Part shown: positions 1 to 11,739 of the stretch, piece by piece
Layout: each line of letters opens with the position of its first letter
Position numbering within the stretch: position 1 is the stretch's first letter
DNA from: Ceratothoa steindachneri
Taxonomy: Eukaryota; Arthropoda; Malacostraca; Isopoda; Cymothoidae
DNA: 64,000 nt
Assembly (NCBI GenBank): GCA_963969495.1
Contig: OZ018324.1
Span: 50,157,361 to 50,221,360 of the forward strand
Direction: 5' to 3'
Made by a program: the position numbers and the translations under genes
Notes under the pieces: generated by a model
The model's database searches: none
What the model was told of the DNA's origin: nothing
The model's input: only the letters and a program-made list of their open reading frames with translations

Positions 1-399
1 ACGTCTTAATCCTTCTACTCATTAGATCTTATTACATCTTTGAAAACTTTGAGCCTGGAATGAGACGTTAAAGACGAAACAGATCTTCACCACAATCACG
101 AGCCTACATACGACGTGGTTCACCACAACGAGATTCAAAAGCATCATTCAAATAGAAAACGTTAACATTGAAAAGCGGAGTATCGATATCACACTTTAAT
201 ACAAGAAAACGAGAATAATCTAACTCTAGATCCATTTCGTTAGCATAAGAATCTAAATAAGAGGAATGAACTTAAACTTAGAATAATTATCACGAGAACC
301 CTTCTTAGAGGGGAAGGCAGCCTTGAGAGGGGATTGGGAAGGAGATTTAGCCATTGCACTTAGATTCGGCTCAGACTCTCCCTCGTGACTCCCAGCCAT
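1..399 (-). pseudogene. ORF1 (gag-like) N-terminus of an I-type LINE, cut by window edge
   Basis: Starting from an ATG at 399, the minus strand reads MAGSHEGESEPNLSAMAKSP, then after a frame change ELDYSRFLVLKCDIDT and later SRCGEPRRM. This parallels the ORF1 start of family 2 at 55,643-55,876 (DLDYDRFVVLKSDNDT ... AKCGEPAQM), so it is a related I-type ORF1. A stop follows the Met of CGEPxxM in both copies (TAG here, TGA there), each one step from TGG, so a Trp is the likely original residue. The remainder of the element lies outside the window. Confidence 0.6.
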
Positions 400-479
400 G
401 AATAGCTGCAAGAGCCTGGCACTACTGCTACTGACGAATCAGTTATAAATGTTATGTCCTCTCTGGGAGCATATACGGT

Positions 480-1206
480 TCTAATATGCATCTTTTTTAA
501 CCTACGGGAAGAACCTTTCTACACGGGCTGTTTACCGACGCGGACTAAACCAGACCAATGACGGCCTTCCCCTTGGCCACAGTAAACATAGACCAAATAA
601 CAAAACCAGTAACAAATCCAAATACAAGTAGTAACGTCATCAAGGTCAATACAATGGAAGGGAGAAGAGGGGGTATACACGGAAGGGACTGACAGAGAAA
701 AAAAGGAAAGGAGCATAGTAAAAGTCCATTTCGTCACCCTCACTAAAGCGAGAGTAAACCCCCACCTTGCCGCTCTACGGCAAGAACCCCTCCACAATGA
801 GTCCCAAAACATTGTGGCTGGGAAAGACAGCCGCAGGGAGGTTGTCAGCCCATTACACGCAGGGAAGGGGTTATTGGGCAAAACCGATCTCATTAATCGC
901 GCCCCAACGCCGAGGTCCCCTCAAGTCCTGGTCTGTTGCGACCCGAAAGCGTTGTTTATACAAGTTCCAAAGCCTTCCTTCAGCATGAGGTAGCTGCTGA
1001 GGTCCTTAAACCTAGACAATAGGAGAAAGTCGTAGTAAAAAAAGAAGGCTACGATGGAACGAGGAGGAAGCACACCAACTTCCTACAGCCCGGTCAGCGA
1101 GTTCGTCAAACCAGTGATGGGCCTTCCCTACTTTGCTCGGTTGGGGAGAGAAGAGCTCCTTTCGGTACCAAGTGCAGGTAAGCAAAGGGTTGAGGAGATA
1201 GTCGTA
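480..1206. repeat. Dispersed-repeat modules (unclassified)
   Basis: No gene. About 800-960 resembles 37,120-37,330, and the same module occurs in the opposite orientation at about 6,800-6,900. About 1,040-1,200 carries the core related to CCAGTGATGGGCCTTCCCTA found also near 12.1, 15.3, 20.4, 37.5, 46.9 and 56.4-56.8 kb. No coding sequence or terminal repeat was recognised, so the class is unknown. Confidence 0.6.
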
Positions 1207-1240
1207 AGGTAAGATTTTTTAATTTTTTTAGAGCCTATAT

Positions 1241-1295
1241 GGCGACTTCCCACTTGGGCATAAGTCGCCGGAATCATGACAGCCTAACACTAGGC
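1241..1295 (-). other. 3' UTR hairpin and near-palindrome of family 1 copy A
   Basis: GGCGACT at 1,241-1,247 pairs with AGTCGCC at 1,263-1,269, and GCCTAACACTAGGC at 1,282-1,295 is a near-palindrome. Both sit just before the A-rich tail of the element. The same pair of structures recurs at 32,068-32,120, 60,414-60,441 and 63,399-63,453. Confidence 0.7.
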
Positions 1296-1409
1296 TACTT
1301 TAAAATAAGAACACGAAAAAAACGATAAAAAGTGAAGATCACAACAATTAGGAAGCAATCTCCGACGTCGGGGGGAGGTCCCTGTCCCCCATGCACAGGA
1401 GCATGCGAC

Positions 1410-4400
1410 CTACAAAGAAAAGAATAACAAAAACAAAAAACAACAAAAAAACCTAGTTAAATATAAGGGAGAAGGCCGGCCTCCTCTCAAAAGTCTACCA
1501 GTGCACCAGTCAAAGAGCACGCACTCCTCCCGAGTACTAGGGACAGGCGGTAGCGACCCCGCCCATCCGGTACCGGGACATTCAACAAGAATGTGACGAA
1601 CAGTCTGGGGGACAACGCAGTCGTCACAGTAGGGCGCTGGCGAGCGCTCCATCAAATATCGGGGCGTCCCGCGAATATGCCCGATTCGGAGACGACAGAA
1701 AGCAACCTGAAGCCTTCGCAGCATTGGGGGGGGGGGGGGGGCATGGGAACAGTTGCGGCGCAATGGCACGCAACTTTAAGTTGCCTTCGACCATCTCCCT
1801 TCTTCTTTGCCAAATAGTTCGAAGAGCTGCCCGTATTCCTGCCATGTATTCGGTGTGAGGAAGAGCGAAACGCTGGTCCGGTCGCAGAGACCTCGCGGAC
1901 TCTTTGGCGCGCTCATTCCCCGCAATTCGTACATGTCCAGGAACCCAGCAGAAGATAATCTCGACATCTGCCCGGCTCGCCAAAAACCGTGGCGTCACGG
2001 ATATCGCGAACCAGGGGATGCGGAGATTCCAATGCCCTGAGAGCACTCAGAGCGCTTTGTGAATCGCTATATATCACAATCCGGTAGCGTAATATCCCGT
2101 AGCGAGTGGTGTATCACCACCAGTTCGGCCGTGAAGACAGACGCAGCGCCTGGCAGAGCCCTGCTGTCTTCAAACAGAGGGGATACGGCGTGGAAGCCGA
2201 CCTCCACTTGGAACTTGGAGCCATCCGTATACACTGGCACGGTTCCAGCGTGACACGAGGTGTGCTCCAAAAAGGTCGAACGCAATACTCCCGGCGCTAT
2301 ACAAGCTTTGGAAGCAGAGGCGTGGCGACAAATAGCCAAATGTGGTACCCTCCAGGGTGGCATCCTGGGCAGAACCAGGGAGGCCACCGGCCCGAGAGCT
2401 ATACCTAGCTCTCGAAGGAGTTTTCTGGCCCTAAACCCAGAGGGCTTAGGATATGACTGGCGTCTCTCGGCGGCATAGGCACCCTCGAAATCAGCTGCGA
2501 ATGCAGTGAGAGCTGTTGGCGACTGAGGGAGGCGCCGGGCTCGCTCGTACAGGCGAATGATGCACTGTACACAGCGTAGAGCGAGTGGCATCTCCCCAGC
2601 ATCGACTAGTAGGCTCTCAATGAGGGAAGTGCGGAAGGCACCGGTCGCAAGGCCAAGGCCGTTGTGGTAGATCGAGTCCACCTTCCGCAATAAGCGCTCG
2701 GCTGCGGATGCATAAAACTCGCATCCGTATTCGAGCTTCGAACGAACAAAGGATCGATAAAAAAGTAAGGCAGTAGCCCTATCAGCACCCCAAGCGCTGA
2801 ACGTCACGGAACGGAGAATATCCATGGCGCGGGTACAAAAGACCCTAAGGCTGCGAATATGAGCCTCCCAGGTGAGGCGTTGGTCAAATACAAGGCCAAG
2901 GAAACGGTGCGATTATTACACTATTTCCAGGTGTAACCCATTAAGAAAAAAGTCTGAGTCTGGGTGGAGCCGTGGATGGTGGCAGAAGTGCACCACCTTA
3001 GTCTTAGCCAAGGAGAACAGAAACCTGTGCACTTCGGCATAGCGAGAGACGCGGTTCAATGCCTGTTGGAGTCGACGCTCCAGAGTTGGCATCTGAGCCG
3101 CGCCAAAAGAGATCGAAAGGTCATCCACGTAGAGCGTAGCGAGAATATCTTCCGGCAGCACCGAGGTAATGCAGTTGATGCTCAAGGCAAATTGTGTGAC
3201 ACTGAGGACACTTCCCTGCGGGACACCCACTTCCTGCTCAATTGGGCTTGAAAGGGCTCCCCCCACCCGTAAGCTGAATCGACGATCTCATAAAAATTCA
3301 GATATAAATATTGGGAGACGTCCCCTCGCCCCCATCGAGTTGTCTCCATGATACCGTATCGCCATGCGGTATCATAGGCCTTCTCCAGATCGAAAAACAT
3401 CGTGGCGTAGTGCTATCTACGAAGAAAGGCCTCGCAGACGGCATTTTCCAGTCGGAGCAGAGCATCCGACGTAGAGTTGAACTTGCGGAAGCCACACTGT
3501 GCAGAAGACAGATGACCTCCGCTGTCCAGGTAAAAGGCTAATCTAACATTTACCAATCTCTCCATCAACTTGCACACGCAAGAGGTTAGAGAGATTGGGT
3601 GGAAACCGGCCGGAGTAGAGTGATCTCTCCCCGGTTTGCGAAAGGCGAGTACTGTAGCGATTCGCCAGGAATCTGGGAGGAGACCCTCCACCCAGATCCT
3701 GTTGAACAAATCTAACAGAAAGGCCATGCCTCGCTCACCCAGGTATCGAAGCGTGGCGTACGGGACATCGTCAGGACCATGGGCGGTGTCCGCGCACGAA
3801 GCAAGAGCGGAACGAAACTCACTCACAGTAAACCTGTCGTTGAAGGGTTCTCCGCCTCTAGAGGTAAAGTCCAACCGGCGGCCTTCCGCGACACCACAAC
3901 GTGCATTGAATGCTGGCAGAGCAGCATCCCGGCTAGAGAATGCGGAGAAGGCGGTCGCGAAGGATTCCGCCACGGACGCGGGGTCCGAGATTGCGGTCCT
4001 ATTCTCTGGAGAACGGGAGGGGGGTCCTGAGAGAACTTGCCCCGAATCCTTTTGACTCGCCTCCACACCTCTGCCATAGGGGTCTTCCCGTTGAATGAAG
4101 ACACGTATGCCTGCCAGGAAGATCGGCGGGCGTGCTTCGAAATATACCGGAACCTAGCCATAGCCCGACAAAATTCAGTGACAGTGAAATCGTTCGGGCG
4201 GCGCTTATAGCGCATGTAGGCATAACGCTTCTGTTTTGAGGGCCGTCTCACACTCGGCACTACCACCATGGGAGTGGTCGGGGGGGAGGGGGAACGGTCA
4301 GACGTTTTGGGAATAGTAGTCAGGCCTGCCGCGATGAGGTTGCCGAAGAAGAACTCAACGACCTCATCTACCAAACTAAACTCCTCGACTGAGATAGAGA

Positions 4401-5229
4401 ATTCAGTCATTTCCTGAAGTGCAGGCCACCGCGCCCGCGCCAAGCACCACCGAGGTGGGCTCTCAGGCGGCAGTTGCCCTGAAAATGATATTTGAATGGG
4501 AAAGTGATCACTACCATGGATGTCATCGACCACCCCCCAATCAAAATCAGACTGTGCATCCGAAAAGCAAAGAGATAGATAAAGGCAAGAAAATGAAGCA
4601 GTTCTCGGGCAGTGATGCGTAAACTCATCCACATTTAGGACACACATCTCAAGCTCTTCGATCAGATCGACAAGGACTTGTCCTCTAGGATTTATTGAGT
4701 AATTCCCCCAGAGAGGATGTTTGCCGCTCAGATCTCCAAGCAAGAGAAAGGGCCTCGGCAACCGTGCCACGACGCGGTGGAAGTCCCCCGCGTCGAAGTC
4801 AGCTGACGGTGGAATGTACGCAGAAATGATAGTATACCTCCTATCCAGGTGAAGCTGCACAGCCACTGCCTGAAAGGAGGTATCTAAAATGAAAGGAAGA
4901 ACGGAGACATCATGCCTAGTGTAAACCGCGCATCCCCCAGCCCAGCCATCTCGTGTTGGTGGGGTCGCAAGACCCTTATACCTCGGAAGGGTGGGCAGGG
5001 GGCACGCGCCTAGCATGTTCTCCTGCAGTAGAATAGCTAACGGGGAACGGGACGAGACGAGCCTCCACAGCTCCTCCCAGTTGGCCCGGAGTCCACGGCA
5101 ATTCCATTGAAGGAATATGCCCTCCAGGCCTAGCTCGGAGACGTGGGGGCCCTCTTCGAACAGAAGACCCTCACGGGAATATACATACGCTTCCCGGAGG
5201 CAGAACCCCGGGTGCTGTTGGCCGGACAA
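1410..5229 (-). pseudogene. Family 1 copy A ORF2: endonuclease, RT, RNase H (broken)
   Basis: ORF2 in pieces. Endonuclease at 5,120-4,390: LQWNCRGL, LLQENMLG (catalytic Glu), LLLGDLSGKHPLWG, where the usual GDFN is GDLS so the catalytic Asn is lost, and GSDHFPI. Reverse transcriptase at 4,066-2,916: PDDVPYATL, HPISLTSCVCKLMERLV, FFDLEKAYDTAWRYG, VPQGSVLS and TLYVDDLSISF with an intact YVDD. RNase H at 2,250-1,850: VYTDGSKF, TAELVVI and WVPGHVRIAGNERAKE, where the last catalytic Asp is Lys. The C-terminus (to 1,410) has PYCDDCVVPQTVRHILVEC. A TAG near 3,413, frame changes near 4,060, 3,260 and 2,050, and a 16-G run at 1,726-1,741 break it. Confidence 0.85.
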
Positions 5230-6617
5230 AGCGCTGAAGGCGCCTTCGCCTTCGAGGACTTATTGGGGAAGGTTGGGCTCGCCATGCAAGATTTTTCCTC
5301 CCTCCGCCTTGAAACCTTAGGCAGGCGTTGCGGCTTCGAAGGCGGGAGCCCCTATTTTCGAGGAACCACCGTCTCCAGCCACTCAGCCCACCACTAGGCG
5401 TGGGCGAAGGAGCCAAAGCTCTTTTCTTGCTGTCCTCCTGGCGACCAACTTCAGGGGTGTTGCCTCCTGAGTCTAACGAATCGGTGGAGGCGCGTGGCCG
5501 TTTGGCCTTACGGGAAACGGTCACCCTGGGGGAAGGGGGGGGAGGAAACCCTGGTTTTAGCCGGGGCTGGGTGTGAACCCTTTGTGCCGCCAACTTTACC
5601 AGGGGAGCGCCCGGGTTGAGTAGACCCCACAGAAGGGCTCCGAATGGGCGCGGAAACAACTGAGCTCGTTGGCCAGGATGGGCCAGGAGTAGAGGGTGGC
5701 TTTCTAACCATAGAGGCATAAGACGTCCCAGGCAGAGCCGGGCGCGCCAGAACCAAGTCCTTAGCCTCGCGGAATGAGAGTCGATACTTGGCCTGGACGG
5801 CCAGGATTTCTTTCTCAAGGAGATATGCACCACATTGCTTTGAAGAAGCGGGGTGCGGCTCTCCGCAATTAACACACTTGGCAACACACGATTTGGACTT
5901 ATCGTGTGCGGCCTTGGAGCAATTTACACAGACTTCGGGTGACCCCGATTCGTATGGCCGAAGCGGTGACAGTAATAGCACCGCTGCGGCAGTGGCACGA
6001 ATGACTTTACGCGGTAGCGGTACCAACCGACACGCACCAACTCAGGGAGCTTGTCACAGTCGAACGTGACAAAGAGTGTAGGGGTGGGTCTCGAGGCCCT
6101 TCCCTGTTTTCTCAATACACGTTCAACCTTGACCGCCCCATGGTCGGCCAGCTCTAGGGTGATGTCCTCAATGGAGTAGTCAACGAGTTTCCTCGCATAA
6201 ACTACTCCTTTCACAAAGTTCATGGTAGAGTGCGGCGTCACACTCACCGGGGTGCTATCAGTGTCCGAAGAGCACTTATCTTGGCCGCCTCGGAGGGACC
6301 CGCCGCATTCGCCAGAAAGCTCCCGTCCGAGAAACGGGTCATCTTTGGCTCTCTACCAATTACACTAGCTAATGCTCTCCTCTGATGGATCATGTTGCCC
6401 TTGGGCAACATGCTACCATGCCATCAGTGGAGCGAATAACGAGGAAGCGTTTGAAGCCAGCGGGTTCGAAAACGCCAGGTAACCTCTGAATGAGGGGCCC
6501 CGATGTTATCGAGGCTCCGCCCTGCGCTCTTTTCGTCTTAGTCATAGTCAGGGGCTCCGCACCCGGGGATGCAGAGGGGCCGGGTATGAAATCCGACGGG
6601 AAGAGATCAAACGGCAA
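5171..6617 (-). pseudogene. Family 1 copy A ORF1, gag-like zinc-knuckle protein (broken)
   Basis: Reading the minus strand from 6,617: FKRFLVIRSTDG near the start, a central RNA-binding-like stretch, then CYYCHRFGHTNRGH, CVNCSKAAHDKSKSC and CVNCGEPHPASSKQC. These three cysteine/histidine clusters are typical CCHC-type nucleic-acid-binding knuckles of LINE ORF1 proteins that coat the transcript. A Ser/Pro-rich and Lys/Arg-rich tail follows (TVSRKAKRPRAST). At least three frame changes are needed (about 6,400, 5,950 and 5,530), so no intact protein is made. Closest relatives in the window are at 10,276-10,930 and 44,330-45,539. Confidence 0.8.
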
Positions 6618-6779
6618 GCAGCTCCCTATAAATACAAAGGTGCCAAATGGCGCGAAAAAGTGGATGGCAGTTGATAAGCGCTGACCTCATGTAGAAAAAT
6701 CCTTAGGGTTGAAGGCTTGAGGATTTGGATTATGTAGTCAAATTTTTAGTGCTTCATCTGTTTATCACCTATTCTTTCT

Positions 6780-7290
6780 TACCCACCAACAAACCTTGAT
6801 ACACCCGACGCTGGGTTAAGATCGGTTTTGCCCCGATAACCCCTTCCTTCCACCGTTCTCAGGTGCCTAAGGCTGTACTGCTTATGGCGTGCAGCACCCT
6901 CAGGGGGCAGGGCTGTTTTTTTTTCTAACTCTAGACACCCTCTGTGGCAAGAGAAAAAGAGTTGCAGTGGTCAGTCATTTTTAATTGGATATGACAGGAC
7001 CACCCTATTTGGATGTATCCCACGTGAGGTTCAGTTGCAATAGACCTACCACTTCCTAGCTTTCCAAGGATCGCTAGCAAAGTGGGGTGCTATGAAATTC
7101 CCTATACAAGCAACACTCTACCCTGGTCTCTCAGGACAGCCTCACAGAAGACGTGGCCCCACTCATTTGTGGTAAAGTTGAAGAGGACCCACAACACAGG
7201 CTGTAAAATCAAGGTTTTTTTCCTTCAATCTCCAAAGCGGTCGGAGGAAACAGAGGTCATTTGCCCTTGGGGAGCAATTAACAACAATAA
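6780..7290. repeat. Dispersed repeat block shared with 12,200-12,700
   Basis: From a T-run after GGGGGCAGGGCTG near 6,910 the block runs parallel to 12,290-12,700 (TTGGATATGACAG, CACTTCCTAGCT, CACAGGCTGTA and other shared words in the same order). The first 100 bases (6,800-6,900) are the reverse complement of the module at 37,138-37,250. No coding potential was recognised. Confidence 0.6.
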
Positions 7291-7856
7291 GAACATGGGT
7301 GAAATATTGCGCAAGTCCTCTCAAAATAAAAGGCAAAATAGACTTGTAACACTTTTATTCCAACAATGAATAAAAAGTATAATAAGGTTTGGAACTCTGA
7401 ATGGAAACAATGAATATAAAAAATAAGCAGTAATTATAAACCTATTTACGCTCATAACTAATAACAATCGTTACTTGCTCGAAGCTCCAAAATAAAAACG
7501 GTTAAATTTTAGATATCAAAAATAGATATAATTTTTTCAATGATTTGTACTACGAATATTTTGCTAACAAAATAGGAGTTTCAATTAATACTTCTGTTAA
7601 TTTGTATTTATTCAAACGTTGCGAACATTTTCGCGGATTTTAGCAGTGCAAATCTCTAACACAACTTAACTTCATAACATAACTCTTATTAACAATACAA
7701 GAAACCAGGAACTATATTCTCTAAGCGTGAGTTTCTGTTTAACATTAAAATTAGATAAAAATAAGGTGAAATTGATAATAAATGACTAAAAAAATTAAGT
7801 CCCTTGACATTTTTCTATTCTTTTACGGAATACTTTCCTAAAATACAAGTAGCACT
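7291..7856. other. AT-rich DNA downstream of CHK2, nothing recognised
   Basis: About 560 bases of low-complexity AT-rich sequence between a repeat block and the CHK2 polyadenylation signal. No ORF, repeat or RNA gene was seen. Confidence 0.6.
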
Positions 7857-7862
7857 TTTATT
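7857..7862 (-). promoter_or_regulatory. Candidate CHK2 polyadenylation signal
   Basis: AATAAA on the minus strand 30 bases past the stop codon of the last exon. The distance is short but plausible. Other A-rich hexamers lie further down (about 7,300-7,400), so the true 3' end needs transcript data. Confidence 0.5.
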
Positions 7863-7891
7863 CCCCTTTCAAAATTGAGTACCTAAGAACC

Positions 7892-8089
7892 TTAAAACTT
7901 GCTGGCTGCAGTAGCGACGGAGGGCGATTTATTTTGCTGCCCCAAATTATACTGTATTCCACTCATCAATTTGGGAGTTTTCTGGTCCCTCTCATAGGTC
8001 TGGTCATCTTCATCGAGACATCGTTTACGAGGTGATCGTCGAACCGAAAGCCCCATGAGATTCTGAGCTTTCTCTACCATTTCAGGATC
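7892..8089 (-). CDS. CHEK2: CHK2 last exon: C-terminal basic tail and stop
   Basis: 198 nt including the TAA stop; acceptor CTTTGGGCAG. It begins DPEMVEKAQNLMG, equivalent to the DEDMKRKFQDLL segment that follows the kinase domain in vertebrate CHK2, then RRSPRKRCLDEDD and a second basic patch, consistent with the nuclear-localisation tail of CHK2. The last residues are SPSVATAASKF. The exon lies isolated between family-1 LINE sequence on both sides (below about 7,290 and above 8,335). Tail sequence is poorly conserved between species, so assignment rests on phase, position and the first 13 residues. Confidence 0.88.
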   Translation of the reverse strand, partial: DPEMVEKAQNLMGLSVRRSPRKRCLDEDDQTYERDQKTPKLMSGIQYNLGQQNKSPSVATAASKF

Positions 8090-8334
8090 CTGCCCAAAGA
8101 AGGAAGGAGGAAGTTAGCGAGTTGGAGGGCCATTCTTTTTTTTATCAGTAAAGATTTGTACTGTATGTGTGTGAGCCTTGGAGGATATCGATACCATTCT
8201 GCGGGTCGGGTCGTAAAGGCTGAGAACATCGAAATGTGGAGCGCGGGCATGGGAAGCCGTGCGCATGAATTCTTTGTCCTACGAGTGTTACATGGAGAGA
8301 GAGGGTGGGTGGTGGGTGGGGGTCACTGACCCCT

Positions 8335-8700
8335 TCCAATGAATCCCCTTAACCAGTTTTCCTTATTGGTTAATCTGGCGACTGCAATCAAACTTAGCCT
8401 ACCAATAAGGCTACTTTTAAAAACACAAAAAAGCAACCCAGAAAAAGGAGAGAGAGAAGGAAGCAATGCACCGGCGTGAGAGGGAGGCCCGCTTCGGCAG
8501 GGCGCCGGAGCACGCAATCGACAAGAGAGTGAAATAAAATGGAGGCGACCAGCATCCACCAAAAAGGGCAATACTCCACTATCAGAAGTACACGAACCCA
8601 TCCCAAGTACAAGATACAAGGTTTTTAGTCGCATGAACGCGACTCTATATAAGTTACTATGGAAAATTATAACGGATGGTGCGGTTAGTATATAGCACAA
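8335..8700 (-). mobile_element. Family 1 LINE, 5'-truncated 3' end fragment
   Basis: Starts with the family-1 tail landmark (ATCTGGCGACTG, then a shortened TAGCC/AAGGCTACTTT segment) and continues through the 3' UTR landmarks GGAAGCAATG and GAGCACGC, in the same order as copy A at 1,240-1,410. It is separated from the CHK2 last exon by about 245 bases. The second hairpin arm is missing here. Confidence 0.65.
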
Positions 8701-8929
8701 AATGATACCGCCCGCTTCTTATAGCACCCTGGGGAACGCCCTAGTAGCCACCAGGGAAGAACAAGTTTCAGGTAGCCATTTCTAGTGCCCCCCCAAAAGG
8801 CCATTCGAAATAGGAACCTAAAATTTAAGATCTCTTGCATTTTTGACGAGAAAACGGGGAATTAAAAATAATTTCTTAGGTATCTATGCTAAATACTTTT
8901 TGACAAATATGGAAAATTATAACAGATGG

Positions 8930-9208
8930 CGAGTCTACATGATACCGTATCGGATGAGGTATCATAGGTCTGCTCTGAGATCGAGAATCACCGTGGCGTA
9001 GTGCTGTATACGAAGGAAGGCGTCGCAAACGGAATTTTTCAGTCAGAGAAAAGATCCTACGTGGAGTGGAACAGGCGGAAGCCGAAATGTGCAGATGAAA
9101 GATAGCCTCCGTTGTCTCGAAAAGGTTAATCAAACATTTACCAATTTCCCCATCAACTTGCACAAACAGGAGGTTGGAGAGATTGGGCGGAAATAGACCT
9201 GGGTAGAT
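8930..9208 (-). mobile_element. Family 1 reverse-transcriptase fragment
   Basis: On the plus strand, GATACCGTATCGGATGAGGT and following sequence parallel copy A at 3,345-3,620 (the FDLEKAYDTAWRYG region of the RT). It is degenerate and abuts the tail of the next family-1 copy at 9,209. Confidence 0.7.
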
Positions 9209-11350
9209 GAGGTATTATGTCGACTTGGCCATAAGTCGCCGTACTCACGACAGCGTAGTACTAGGCTATATTAAAATAAAAATATGCAAAAAAACAACAA
9301 TAAAAAAAGGAAAAGCTGTTTACGAGAAAGGGCTTCGGCAACCGTGCCACGACACCGGTAAAAACACAGGCTGTCAGAAAGAAGAGGCTAAGCTGGGGCC
9401 GGACGGGGCGCTGAGTCCCGTCAGCACGGCAGCCAGGAAGGCAAATCGCCGCACCCTTGCGGGGGTTTGTCGGGCAGTGATGGGTAAACTCATCCACATT
9501 TAGGCCACCTACCTCACCTCGTCGATCAGGTCAGCAAGGACTTTACCCCTTTGAGTGATCGAGTAGTCTCCCCAGAAAAGGTATCTACTATTCCAATCTC
9601 AGAGCGAGAGAAAGATCCTCAGCAACCGTGCCACGACGCGGTGTAAGTCCCCCGCGTCGAAGTTGGTTGACGGTGGAATATACATAAAAAAAACAAAACA
9701 GTCATACCTACTAGACAGGTGCAGCTGCAATGCTACTGTCAGAAATGAGGTATTTAAAGTAAGAAAAGAACGGAGACAGCATGCGGGGTGTAAATCGCGT
9801 ATCCACCTGCCGGTCCCCCATCACATAGTGGTGGGGTCGCAAAACCCGAAATACCCCGGGAGTGTAGGCGGGGGGCACGCGGCCAGCAAGTCTCCTGCAA
9901 TAAGATAGATAAAGAGGAACGGGAGAAGAGCCTCGCAGCTCCTCCCAGTTAGCTCAGAGTCCGCGTCAATTCCATTCAAGGAATATGACCCCCAGGCCTA
10001 GTTCGTAAGAGATGCGGGGGCCCTCTTCGAAGAGAAGACCCTCGCTGGAATGGCTATACGTTTCCCGGAGGCAAAACTACGGGCGTTGTTGTCCGAACAA
10101 GGCACTGTGCCTTCGAGGACTTATCGTGGAAGGTTGGGCTCGCCATGTCTTTTCCTCCCTCCGCCTCGAAACCTTAGGAAGGCGGGGTCCCTCCTTTGGG
10201 GATATCCACCGTTTTCGAGTCACCCAGCCTAGCGCTGGATGTGGACGTTGGAGCCGAAGATCTTTTGGTGTGGTCCTATTTTCGTGGGGTAGCTTTAGGA
10301 ACCCCGGAAGACGACCTCATGAGCAACTTCAGGGGTGTTGCCTCCTGCGAGTCTAACGACTCGGTGGATACGCGCGGCCGTTTAGCTTTACGGGAAACGG
10401 TCAAGCTGGGGTAAGGCGGGGGAGAAGCCTTGGTTTTACCCGGGGGTGGGTGTAAACCTTTTGTGTCGACAGATCTACCAGGGGAGCGCCCGGGGTCGGT
10501 GGAACCCGCAGAATGGTGCTGAATGGGCGCGGAAACGACCGGACTCTGAGGCATAGATGGGCCAGGAGCAGATGGTGTCTTTTTTAACATTGAGGCAGAA
10601 GACGTCCGAGGCAGCGCGAAATAAGAGTCAATTGAACGACCAGGATTTCCGTCTGCAGGAGATATGCACCACATTGTTTCGAAGACGCGGGGTGCGGCTC
10701 TCCGCAATTGACACATTTGGCCATACACGATTTCGACTTGTGTGTGGCCTTGGAGCAAATTACACAGACTTCGGCTAACCTCAACTTTGCACTTCTACAG
10801 GAGCAATTCCTATGGCCGAAGCGGTGGCAGTAGTAGCAGCTCCGCGGCACTGGCACGAATGCCTTTACGCCATAGCGATACAAACAGGCACACACCGACT
10901 CAGGGAGCTTGTCACAGTCGAACGTGACAAAGAGTGTAGGGATGGGTCTCGAGGCCTCTCCCTCTTTTCTGATTACACGTTCGACCTTGACCGCTCCTTG
11001 GTCGGCCAGCTCTAAGGTGATGGCATTTATGTAGTCTAATAGTTCCCTCGACGAGCCCTGCTATCCCTTGCCCCCCTAAAGGGGTTGGCCCTATCAAGCC
11101 ACTCCCATCGGGAGCGGTCAATTTTGGGCCGCCTGCGTGCTTTCTTGGCAGTCCCTTGTGAAAGTAAAGGAGGGGCTGCCGCTGGAAATAAGATGGAGTC
11201 GCCCAAGGGCGCCTCCAGAGAAGGCGTGAGGGGAAGTCCACTGCACCCGTATGCCTCCTCTCCGGTAGAAGACGTTTGAAAGGGCCCCTGAGAAAGAACA
11301 TAGGGAAAGCTCCTTTTCTAGTGTGGAGATGCCCAAGAGCGGTTAAAGAG
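9209..11350 (-). mobile_element. Family 1 LINE copy B, internally deleted
   Basis: Begins with the family tail (TCGACTTGGCCATAAGTCGCC at 9,220-9,240, a shrunken hairpin), passes into endonuclease sequence (about 9,300-10,130) with RT and RNase H missing, then ORF1 (10,276-10,930) and a 5' untranslated block at 11,050-11,350. That last block is also found upstream of ORF1 at 24,010-24,300 and 45,680-46,000. A foreign piece at about 9,368-9,460 resembles 24,756-24,850. It lies in the last CHK2 intron. Confidence 0.75.
10276..10930 (-). pseudogene. Family 1 copy B ORF1 fragment with zinc knuckles
   Basis: Minus-strand frames give CYYCHRFGHRNCSC, CVICSKATHKSKSC and CVNCGEPHPASSKQC, then the Ser/Pro-rich region and LTVSRKAKRPRVSTESL. 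At least one frame change separates knuckles from tail, and a TAG follows VPKATPRK. Compared with copy C (43,684-44,328) that stop replaces an arginine-type codon, so it looks like decay rather than the family's real ORF1 end. Confidence 0.7.
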
Positions 11351-11739
11351 GGTAAAGTTTTTTTTTTGACATGTTCCATGGTCATTACACAAGATTTCGC
11401 CACCCCTGCCTGTGACGGCCAACACTGACCCCATCATCAAGGGAATGGCACTGCTGGGCACCTTTGATTGGCCCAGGCCGCTATCACTGGGCGGGGTGGT
11501 ATACGCTTTCTTTGCAACCCCTTGGGAAAACCCGGACCAAATCCTACACCTGGTGTGGTAGGCAGGTCGGGATGACGGATTCAGCTTGGTGACCGGCTTC
11601 TGAGCGGTAAGGGTCACCATGCCTAACATCATTACGTCGGAGTGTTCGGTTGCGTGATCCAAATGAGCGCCGGGTCGTGATCGAGGAGGTCCATAGGCAG
11701 GAGAAGAAGGAGTTAACAAAAGGGTAGAGAAAATGTGAT

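Larger units (their letters stand above)
1207..6700 (-). mobile_element. I-type non-LTR retrotransposon, family 1 copy A (near full length, dead)
   Basis: Minus-strand LINE. In its own direction: gag-like ORF1 with zinc knuckles, ORF2 with APE-type endonuclease, reverse transcriptase (YVDD), RNase H and a C-terminal Cys/His segment, then a 3' UTR with a hairpin and an A-rich tail seen as T-rich DNA at 1,215-1,229. RNase H plus a CCHC ORF1 points to the I superfamily. Both ORFs carry several frameshifts and stops. The 5' limit is uncertain because repeat modules adjoin it. It lies just beyond the 3' end of CHK2. Confidence 0.85.
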